DNA of 64,000 nucleotides, from contig NC_061072.1 in the NCBI RefSeq assembly GCF_021917145.1, positions 9,449,059-9,513,058 of the forward strand, given 5' to 3'. How positions within the stretch are numbered: position 1 is the stretch's first letter; each line of letters opens with the position of its first letter. Positions 52,180-64,000 of this stretch are shown here, one piece after another. The notes under the pieces are model-generated. The model worked only from the letters and a program-made list of their open reading frames with translations. It was not told the DNA's origin and searched no databases. The stretch comes from Hypomesus transpacificus (Eukaryota; Chordata; Actinopteri; Osmeriformes; Osmeridae). Made by a program: the position numbers and the translations under genes.

Positions 52180-53449
52180 TCAAGACGGTTCAGAGTTATT
52201 GGTTTTTGAGTTTGGCGACGAATCAGGTGTAATGGCTTTTAAGACGTTGTCCTCCACTGGTGCTTTTAATTCTGCTCTGGTGTTTATTAACACAGTTCCT
52301 GCTTTCTCTCGCTTCTTCTGTTTCATCCTTCGGTTTTGGAACCAAATTTTCACCTGCGTCTCATTGAGTTCGAGAGTTTCTGCTACCTCAACTCGCCGAG
52401 CCCTGGTTAGGTATTTGTTGAAGTGGAACTCCTTTTCGAGCTCCGTCAGTTGCTTTGTGGTGAAGTTGGTGCGAATTACATTCTGTTGACCCAAGACTCC
52501 ATATTCAGATGCGCTCGCTGTAAAAATGAATGAATGTGTGGATGAAAAACTAATGGAATGAAAGCAAATGCGCTTGGTTCAGTGCAAATAAAGACAACAA
52601 CGGGATCAAGTAGGCTCAACATCTGGCTCTAACAATGACATATAGGATACATTCGAATACATTACCTGTAGGCTATGAGACAAGGCCTCTGAGTAAAGGT
52701 GAAGGTCTTACGCAACAGCAACACAAAAGGCAAGTTAACAGCTAAACATCAAACTATATTCTATTAAAAGTAAACTATACCCATAATCATAAATCTTTGC
52801 TTTGAAACCTGAAATGTAATTGGTTATCTATCTCAGTGGTAAACAAACCTGTTTTAGGGGGATTCCTCTTCACTTTCATCCAGTCGAAAGTTTTGGAGAT
52901 TTGCTCTGCGCAAGTTTCCAAATCAATATCATTGTCTTGGGAAGGCAACTTAGAGAAGGTATTTTCCAAATAGTCCTGCTGTCCCGACTCCCCACTGCTG
53001 AAGTTGAGATACTGGCTCCCCGGACCAAATCCTTGACCACAAATTCCCTCGGCCAAAGAAGCCATGTTTGTTCCAGTTGTCGAGACAGGAATTCCTGGCA
53101 ACGGAATGAATCTTTCCTGTTCTTGACTGAGAGCGTATTGGTGATGTCCGTAGTCTAAAGTAGATCCAACTTGCCCACCATACATAGAGTTTCTTGATGT
53201 TGCAAGCTGAATATCTAGATTGATATGGTGCAACTGAGTCTGGTGGAGAAGGTGGCTCGAAGTCTGATGCTGATGTGGTGCCGAGGTACCACCAATTCCC
53301 AACCGCCCATCGGCCCAGCTATCACTTGTTGCGCATGAGTTGTTGGATAAAGACGTCATGTATCCATGGTTTAGATTGTGAAGTCCGGACTTGGCATTAA
53401 ATATGTTAGTTCCCCTGTTACAAATTTGGTAATCTAAGTAGGAGTTCAT
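52180..53449 (-). CDS. hoxb1b: Homeobox protein Hox-B1b
   Basis: Exon 1 is 53449-52849 and exon 2 is 52517-52180 (phase 1 junction), giving 312 aa. The start [13 protein letters not shown] is typical of teleost hoxb1b. The labial-group PBX-binding motif [14 protein letters not shown] ends exon 1 (FDWM at 188-191). The homeodomain (212-271) reads [20 protein letters not shown] ... [20 protein letters not shown], with Trp48, Phe49 and Asn51 intact. Known role: early hindbrain segmentation; in zebrafish hoxb1b carries much of the mammalian Hoxa1 task. It is the first gene of the cluster, next to skap1 as in other vertebrates. The 5' flank has an autoregulatory-like module and the 3' flank a candidate DR5. 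No hoxb2 follows. Confidence 0.97.
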
Positions 53450-54755
53450 CTTGTATTGTTTTGGAAGAATTGATGAAGACGAGTCAGTCTACGTTAATTG
53501 GTATACCCCGTGCCCTACAACCTCAAAGTACTATGTCAAAGCTGTAAAACTGCCTTCCACGCTCATATCACCTTAGTGTCAGACCACGTGACTTAATTTA
53601 CGCCAATGAAAATGGACCTGCAGCAGTTTGTCAAGACATAGGGTCGTTCATCAAACGTCTAACATTTACATGACAAACGCTTCAATCAAACTCACCCATC
53701 CATCTGATAACAAACATCAAGCCGCATCTGTTAGGATTCTTAGATTGAGAAAAAATGGCTATAAGAGGGATAGCATGAACAAACTTTAGTAATTAGTTTC
53801 TAAAAAATGTCACATGCCACGGTGAATATAGAAGCCTACCTAAATGTTAAGGATGAAGAAAACCCGCTTCCAATGAGAAATAATCTTAAAAGCAGAGGCC
53901 CTGAATCTAAAATTTTGGTTGACCCCCAAACATTTTTAGGGATGATCATGTGATAAATTAATATGTCACTATAGCATAGAGTCAATACAGTATTTTACCT
54001 TTACTGGCAGCACTAATTTGGATTTATGTGATCCATCTTTTGCTCCTTGAAAATACTGACAGCTTGTTCTCCAATTTGCCAGTGAGGGAACAAAGGACCA
54101 CCTTTGAGAGATAATTTATAGTGCCTATAAGAGACAAATTGTGTGGTTTGTTATATTCAACTATACGGATTTATAGGTTAACGGAGTAAATGCAGATTAA
54201 GTCCAATTGTAAATCAGGAGAGTTGTAGACTGGCCTAGGTCTATAAACTTTAGGAGATGAACGGCTGGAAGCAATGGCTGTTATGTAACACTCGATAAAA
54301 GCACAATAACCGTAGATCCTAGGTTGTGGCTATAATTCACTAACAAAGCACCGACGACTGTGAAGTGATAAAGAAAGGTATACCTTGCTGCCAAAGCTTA
54401 CGAGCTACCATGAAGCCTGAAAAATTATCAAAATTAAGGGAGGATTTTAATTATCGCAAATGAACTACACTTCAATTCACAAATAATATAATAGTAAATG
54501 ATAACACACCAGGTCATAAATTAAAGGTGCCCTACAAAAGTAATATATATACCAATTAAATACGATATACGTCTAGTGGTTGCACGTGCAAAAAGTAGCA
54601 TTGATCACCCTGCATTTCATTTTGTGATGTTTGATTCCAGTTCATAAAATGCCTTCAAAACTTGATATGTTCTTTCAGTGGATGAAATTGGGTTGAAGCA
54701 ATGATTTTAATTTCAACAGAAGAATTTGGGTGACGTTGGGCATTGGTTCTAAGTG
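53450..54755. other. hoxb1b-hoxb3b interval, hoxb2b absent
   Basis: Only 1.3 kb separates the hoxb1b start from the hoxb3b stop. No homeobox, PWM motif or other hox2-group coding trace is visible. The part nearest hoxb1b is its promoter, with a module at 53664-53705, an E-box CACGTG (53585-53590) and an inverted CCAAT near 53601. The rest must include the hoxb3b 3' UTR. Confidence 0.7.
53664..53705 (-). promoter_or_regulatory. hoxb1b: hoxb1 autoregulatory-like module (PBX/HOX + SOX/OCT)
   Basis: On the transcribed strand, 215-256 bp upstream of the ATG, lie AGATGGATGG (53705-53696), TGATTGAAG (53688-53680) and TTTGTCATGTAAAT (53677-53664) in order. In the mouse Hoxb1 rhombomere-4 enhancer, as recalled, repeat 1 is TGATTGAAG, followed by a SOX/OCT site TTTGTCATGCTAAT. 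Repeat 1 and the SOX/OCT site match closely here. AGATGGATGG resembles repeat 3 (TGATGGATGG) but has a changed PBX half-site. Recognition is from memory of the mammalian element. Confidence 0.6.
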
Positions 54756-55839
54756 TTACAAATGAGTCAGTTTTGGGGCTTGCATGATTCTATCTTGAGA
54801 GAAATAATGTCTTGTCAAGTATGAAGTGTTTGGATCGCTGAATTCATGCTCATGCCTGGATGTCATTTGCGCAGTGGGACTATTAGAGGAGGCCATGGAG
54901 ATGTTACAGGTCATATCATAAACAGAGACCCCGGGGTCATTATGAGTGGGGAAAATACTAACGTCCCGGTCACTGCTGGGATCATATTTTGAAGCTGCAC
55001 ACATTTGCAGGAACGGGTGGACTTTCGTCGAATTTTGGCTGGCTGGTGCCACCCCTGTAGTGTTTTTTTGAGTCTTTAAAGATGGAGGGGATATTTTATT
55101 ATAACCACAACCCATATCAATATAGCCAAGGTTGGAGAGAGTTGGGCTATCCGAGCACATCCCTCTAAACTTTTCATCTTTCTTGTGCTTCATTCTCCGA
55201 TTTTGAAACCATATTTTAATCTGCCTCTCGTTAAGATTGAGAGAGTTAGCCATCTCCAATCGCCTAGTTATGCACAGGTAACGGTTGTAGTGAAACTCCT
55301 TTTCAAGTTCCACCAACTGAGCACTAGTATATGCAGTGCGCACTCTCTTGGAGGTCGAGGCAGTCGTTGGACTTTTCTCGTCTCTGGAGATGTCTGTCGA
55401 GATAAAATAAAATGTATAAAGTTTAAAAAATGTAGGCTAACACAATGCATAACAAAGGTACCTGGGAATTTGAGGTAGGCCTATATCAGTAAACTCTGTC
55501 TCTGCATTGATCTAATTTCCACCACAGAATAACCGTATAAATGACAATATCTTTTCGGAAAATTGCATACACACCATCTGATAATTTGTTGTGAGATTTC
55601 TGGATTGAATGCCTCGACCCTCTCATCCAAGGAAAAATTTTCTCTGTGACATTTGGCTTTGGTGTTTTCCCTTTTAATTTGAGCTGCGATTTGATGTTGT
55701 CAAATGACTGAAAAACACTATTCAAGTCCTTGTGGTTGCTTTCCAGTTGCGCCAAGGGTTGGTGGGCTTGTACGTCGTATTCAAGTCCATTGACACCTTG
55801 GTAAAGCGTTATGGAGTCGGTGTGTATAGTTCTCTGCAT
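54756..55839 (-). CDS. hoxb3b: Homeobox protein Hox-B3b, short and divergent
   Basis: Exon 1 is 55839-55575 and exon 2 is 55393-54756 (phase 1), giving 300 aa; hox3 proteins are usually about 400. The ATG at 55839 is preceded by an in-frame TAG eight codons upstream. The start [18 protein letters not shown] is hox3-like; hexapeptide KIFPWMRG at 67-74; homeodomain 103-162 with [15 protein letters not shown] and [20 protein letters not shown]. The end QAPKLTHL is the hox3-specific C-terminus. DNA-contact residues Trp48, Phe49, Asn51 and Arg53 are intact. Residues 28-29, normally Arg-Pro in this group, are Ile-Thr, and Tyr is His in RRMKHKK. Expected role: hindbrain and pharyngeal patterning, possibly weakened. 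It is identified by these group-3 marks and by position between hoxb1b and hoxb5b. Confidence 0.93.
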
Positions 55840-59495
<3,656 letters not shown>

Positions 59496-59585
59496 CAACT
59501 AATCCCCAAGACACGAATTTGCGATGCATGTCTGTTTACACAAATTCGGATCTACAGGGTATATATAGATGACATGTATTTGGAA
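59496..59585 (-). ncRNA. mir-10a: mir-10 precursor (10a-type)
   Basis: On the minus strand, the 5' arm (59561-59538) begins TACCCTGTAGATCCGAATTT, the known miR-10a sequence (T at the position where miR-10b has A). The 3' arm (59521-59502) reads CAAATTCGTGTCTTGGGGAT, matching the miR-10 star strand and pairing with the 5' arm. The loop is short, around ACAGACATGCATCG. In vertebrate Hox clusters mir-10 sits between the hox4 and hox5 genes and follows hox transcription. Here it lies between hoxb3b and hoxb5b, marking where hoxb4b was lost. The suffix a follows the mature sequence only. Confidence 0.96.
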
Positions 59586-60851
59586 GTAACCAAACAATCC
59601 AAACTATTTGATGTGAAATATGGACTAATTGGAAGAAGAAGAAAAATCACCAAACGACTGGTTTAAAAAGCCGTTTGATCACCTTGAAATCTGAAACGTA
59701 TTTTGGCTACAGCCAAAGGTGAAAGTCAAATGTAAATGTAAGGATACTTCAGTAGGCTACTTCAATTGGACAGTGTCTGCAATTGAAACACACGATTGAA
59801 TTCGAATATCAATATGATGATTTGACTTAACATTTAACAATTTCTATGTGGATTTATAAAGCCTACACCCTCTCAAATTATAATGTTCATGTAACAACAT
59901 TCCTTTCACCTCTTTAGAAACAGCAACTTCTCTTCAAAGAGAGTTGCTGTTATTGGAACATTTGTGCCGTGTCGTTATTGTCAAAAAACAAATCCAGTAG
60001 TCTAGGTCCATATGTCTGATTAATTTCTTCATTGGAAGACAATTGATGAACTGCGCTGAGTGTCACAGGGTATTTTAATATTTGTTAGACGCTGTGCCCT
60101 GAATCTGACCCCGTCCTCAAAGCCTCACACACATTAACAATATCTGACTTGTTAGATGATAATGAGTAATGTACTTCCTCCAAAACAGGGACCTCAGGAC
60201 AGGGGTCTATTCCCTGCATGGGGCTTCGAAAATGCTGGCTATAGCCCGACACGTTTTAGAAACCTCAAATGGTCTATAGTATGGTATTCACTTAAAATGG
60301 CCCGGTTTTTGAACAATTAATTGGATATGTATCTTTATACATGCATACATTTGCTTTATAATGTGTAATGAACGGCCGAGTTAAAGCAAAAGCCATAAAT
60401 CGGCACTGGCCTAAAGCGCACTCTGCTGGTGTCAGGGGTGCGTTACAGTAGGCTTGTCATTCTACTGAGAATATTAACTTTATCCTATTTATATTCTTCC
60501 AAATATTCTTGTTCAACACTGCTTAGATCACTTACAATTGTTTTGCCACATATTGATCCATTATCATTAGATATGTAGGCTAACGAATAGGCATCCAAAA
60601 TGTGATGCCCATTTCTTTACAACATTAAATACATTTCTTACATATAAGCTTTACGTATACTTTATCAACCGTTATATACCGTTTAATTTATGACCTTATA
60701 TACCATAAATATCTGAAATTTTCTATGACAAATATGCTTCAAATAAGAGAAATATTTTCCTCTCTTTTCACTTTGGGCACAGACTTCTGAATAAGAGCCT
60801 CGAGCCCGAGTCGGCGTCTTTGCTTTGGCTGCATCTGTGGCACCCGTCTAC

Positions 60852-60868
60852 TGACCTCGCGATGATCC
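60852..60868 (-). promoter_or_regulatory. DR5 retinoic acid response element candidate, hoxb5b-mir-10 interval
   Basis: On the minus strand: GGATCA, spacer TCGCG, AGGTCA. The second half-site is perfect and the first has one change. It sits in a GC-rich island within AT-rich DNA and next to ATCAATAATTCATGG, a homeodomain-type word. Mammalian HoxB has a known DR5 enhancer (DE-RARE) between Hoxb4 and Hoxb5, the same relative place. Function is inferred. Confidence 0.55.
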
Positions 60869-62033
60869 CCGTAGCCATGAATTATTGATGAGATCCGGCA
60901 CTGATTACCACTATCAATATGCAATAGTCATTACCCTGGTTAAATGGCTACTTGATAGTTATGAATATATGGAACTGTTTCAACCCAATGCAAAATATTG
61001 CAATTTTGCCCATTGAAGCTTCCCTCTTGGATTAAAATAGTTAAAATACCCTAAAAAATGGGCTGCAGTTTGGAAAAAGGTCTGTAATTCGCATAATATG
61101 GTAGGCGTTTTTTACATGTGTGTAAACTAGGCCTTTATCGTGATGTTATGTTACAATATCCTAAACTAAAACACTATTTAAAGTGCCAGATTACAGCTAT
61201 TTTAGATACAAATTGAAATACAAATATTGCTCAAATTCCAGTCCTACACTTGAGTTATTATGTCCCTTATGAGTAGGCCCATAGCCTGCAGCTTCCACGT
61301 TTCCCGGGCGATTATATTGCACCACATATTAATTTAATACAAATAATTGCAGCCGGAACTTACTCTTGTATTTTAGTTCAGGTTACCCATGTGTCTGAGA
61401 CTACATGGTATCTACAACGTTTGAAAACATTACAACTTATTGTATATCTAAATTAAGTCTAAAGTTTTGAAACAAGCAGGCACACCTATAACATCCGGAC
61501 ACATGCACTAGGCCAACGGTCCATCCTGTGGGTCCCCTTATTGCAGTTAACCCGTCACTTTCATTCAAGAATGTGAATTATATTGTACATGGTCTACTCC
61601 CTAAAACCATAAAAAGAACTTTATGGATTCCACGTGACTTTACCCAGTCAGTACAGATGTATGTGGTCTTGGGCGAGGAGGGTTTTACTAACTTTGTGCC
61701 TATGGGCTAGGCAACACTCGATTTGATGAGAAAACGACACTCATCCCACATGCCATACCACGAACAGGTAAGTTTAAAAGTTTTGACGGAATGTTAGAAT
61801 TGGCAGGTCTGCATGCGCTAAATCGTCGTATAGGCCCAGCACACGGCACACATGTTTTAGGCCTATAGTTTTACAAGCTGAGTTTGCAGAATGATTCAGA
61901 ATATACGATTCATTTTATTCTTTCAAAAATTGTGTCAATAAAACCACTTTATTGTTTGCGTGACGAATAGACCTATTAGTTAAATATAACGGTAACAATA
62001 CCTAAAATGTACACATTTGCGATTGAGAGAAAC

Positions 62034-62039
62034 TTTATT
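62034..62039 (-). terminator. hoxb5b: hoxb5b candidate poly(A) signal
   Basis: TTTATT on the plus strand gives AATAAA on the minus strand, about 630 bp after the hoxb5b stop codon. Confidence 0.5.
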
Positions 62040-62669
62040 TCAAGCTCTAAATTGACATACAAATACAAAAAGCTCATTGGCAAAAAAGTATTACATCACT
62101 GTTGCCGTCTATACCCCAAATAATCCCATTCTTGTCCACTACAAACTGTTCACATTTGAATATTGAATACATGTACATTGTTTAACATATCTATTAGGCT
62201 AGTTACTTCTAAGTATAGAGATGCACAAATGACCTTTAGCTACACATGGGAGTGTTACAAAATTATGGTCTGACCACAAGATAATATCAAGCATAAATAG
62301 CATTAAAACTTACACTAAAGCGCTTTGAATGGTCCCATTATCTTTACAGTATAGGCCAATAGGTTTACATTCAATGAAGAGCAGCATATGGTTTGGACAT
62401 TTACTGTACACTTAATTTACACCTGTATTTGTATGAAGTTACACAATAAAGAGCTCACGTGAAACACGACAACACCCGAGAGTAAACTGAGTACGACACT
62501 TATAACTCAAAAGATTCACATTTCTTATTTCCCCCCAAAACTAAGCTACTATAACACAACGGCAAACTAATAGCGTGTTTTACACCACCGAATAATTTGT
62601 CTACCATGCTGAAAGGTGCTGCGCATTACAGTACTCTGGATTCTCCTCATGTCATCTCGTAGTTTGAAC

Positions 62670-63960
62670 TCAGTTATGGAACGCGCTAGATCCTGTGACA
62701 AGACTCATACTTTTCAGTTTATTGTCCTTCTTCCATTTCATCCTTCGATTTTGGAACCAGATTTTAATTTGTCGTTCTGAGAGGCATAACGTGTGAGCTA
62801 TCTCTATTCTTCGCCGTCGGGTTAGGTATCTATTGAAGTGAAATTCTTTCTCCAGCTCTAGTGTCTGGTAGCGGGTGTAAGCTGTTCGGGCCCTTTTCCC
62901 ATCAGGTCCAGTCATATCTAAATTGTGTGAAAAATCCATATTAGAAAAGGACTACTGCAACAAAACAGGGTAAAAAAATTACTGTTATAGACACAAACAG
63001 GGCACATGCTTGTGGAGGATGTGTACATGCTAGAGGCACACCACACATTCACAGTTCCACCTGAATATCACACACCGATGTTGCCCATTTTATTTTGAAC
63101 CACACATGTCCAGATGACTATTCCATCAACACATTCTTTTGACGACGAATTTTGCATTTCATGCCTCTACGACAGTTTAAGAACTGGACCCCATACAAAT
63201 TAAATACTGTCCAGTAAGCAACCGTTGCCTTTTCACCCATCCTTACTGACACTAAGTTCATGCAACACTTGACAGATTTATGACGCTATCGTAAAATTGA
63301 GTTGAGGTGAACCACAATAGAAAGCATGCTACCCAATCGACAGCAAGACCACAAAACAAAATAAGTAGGCCATATGTAGGCTTTACCATGGTTTATGTGT
63401 AGTTTTCGCATCCAAGGGAATATCTGTGGCGTTTGGCAGTCACTTGATGCGTTGGTAGAGGTTGCGTTGGATTCTTGATGTTGCTGCGCTCGGGCGACAG
63501 TGCTGCTGCTGCTATGTGCGCCTTCCTCGGTTTCGGAGGCAACGCCAGTATCCTCAATCTCAGTGAAATGTGTTTTGTTGCCTTTGTTGAGATTGTTGCC
63601 GTTCGAGGTCGTGGTCCGGTCAGATGAAGGAGAGGGGCTTTTTAGTTCCAATGACTCGCGGTTTGCCGTGGCGCACGGCACAGAATTTGGAGACGCAAGG
63701 GAACAGTCCTGCTGTCTGTAGCGGGTGTCCGGGCCGAAACCACGGGCATCATCTCCAACAGCCCCGAAGTGGCCACTGTTGTTAGTGCGATTTACGCTTA
63801 GGTCCATGCCATTGTAGTTGTAGCCGAAAGACCCGGAGTGCATGGTGCCAGGGTCCCTGAACGTACCGTTCACGGCGCCGTTAGTCCCATAATTTAGTAA
63901 CTGATAGTCGGAGCCATTTGGGTAGCGTCCTGAGAACGAGTTAACAAAGTAAGAGCTCAT
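62670..63960 (-). CDS. hoxb5b: Homeobox protein Hox-B5b
   Basis: Exon 1 is 63960-63387 and exon 2 is 62917-62670 (phase 1), giving 273 aa, close to other hoxb5 proteins. The start [20 protein letters not shown] is a group-5 signature. The middle is Ser/Asn-rich; the hexapeptide [13 protein letters not shown] is at 179-191, followed directly by [20 protein letters not shown]. The homeodomain (198-257) has [20 protein letters not shown] and [19 protein letters not shown]; the end is [15 protein letters not shown]. Only 40 bp of 5' flank is inside the window. Known role: axial and lateral-plate patterning, with retinoic-acid-dependent expression. It runs in the same direction as hoxb3b and hoxb1b, 3' of the missing hoxb6-b13 side. 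Confidence 0.97.
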
Positions 63961-64000
63961 TTGCTTGGTTTTTAAAGCGTCGATTTGTAGATCTTTGTCG

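Larger units (their letters stand above)
59586..62669. other. mir-10 to hoxb5b interval
   Basis: No coding exon was recognised. It contains a conserved-looking GC-rich block (about 60770-60920) with a DR5, and the hoxb5b 3' UTR on the right (AATAAA on the minus strand at 62034-62039). Most of the rest is AT-rich unique sequence. Confidence 0.6.

Noticed and set aside
60739-60924. 61-codon minus-strand frame in the mir-10 to hoxb5b interval
   Set aside because: It overlaps the conserved-looking DR5 block but resembles no protein; regulatory DNA is the simpler reading.

Overview
The window is nuclear DNA of a bony fish, almost certainly a teleost. Six to seven multi-exon vertebrate genes with GT-AG introns can be rebuilt from it. 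Intergenic and intronic DNA carries tRNA-derived SINEs, MITE-like inverted-repeat elements and long CT, GT, GGGA and CTCCCT microsatellites. The order cdk5rap3 - nfe2l1 - cbx1 - snx11 - skap1 - hoxb1 - hoxb3 - hoxb5 is the conserved vertebrate neighbourhood at the 3' end of the HoxB cluster. Because hoxb2 and hoxb4 are missing while hoxb1, hoxb3 and hoxb5 remain, this is best read as the reduced teleost HoxBb copy. Keeping hoxb3b argues against zebrafish, whose HoxBb lacks it as I recall. SINE style hints at a basal euteleost such as a smelt or pike relative, but that is weak.

Layout. 1-1.8 kb: flank with a CT microsatellite and a 53-bp duplication. 1.8-5.7 kb (+): cdk5rap3, 14 coding exons, 507 aa. 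7.6-13.2 kb (+): nfe2l1, 800 aa, long 3' UTR. 13.3-16.1 kb (-): cbx1 (HP1 beta), 182 aa, convergent with nfe2l1, with a decayed piggyBac-like transposon in an intron. 16.1-19.1 kb: divergent promoter region. 19.1-24.0 kb (+): snx11, with an unusually long acidic tail. 24.4-46.6 kb (-): skap1, 12 coding exons, introns full of minisatellites and simple repeats, and one apparent 1-nt frameshift next to a C homopolymer. 46.6-52.2 kb: 3' flank of hoxb1b. 52.2-53.4 kb (-): hoxb1b. 54.8-55.8 kb (-): divergent, short hoxb3b. 59.5 kb (-): a mir-10 hairpin in the place where hoxb4 should be. 62.7-64.0 kb (-): hoxb5b.

The hox genes all run on the minus strand as a normal collinear cluster. Read by eye, the non-coding DNA shows a set of retinoid and Hox response candidates: a DR5 1.8 kb 3' of hoxb1b, a triple half-site (DR1+DR2) in a skap1 intron, a DR5 between hoxb5b and mir-10, and a PBX/HOX plus SOX/OCT module 0.2 kb upstream of hoxb1b like the rhombomere-4 autoregulatory element of Hoxb1. 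These are the strongest hunting results. Exon borders were placed by hand from splice motifs, reading phase and remembered homologues; no alignment was run.
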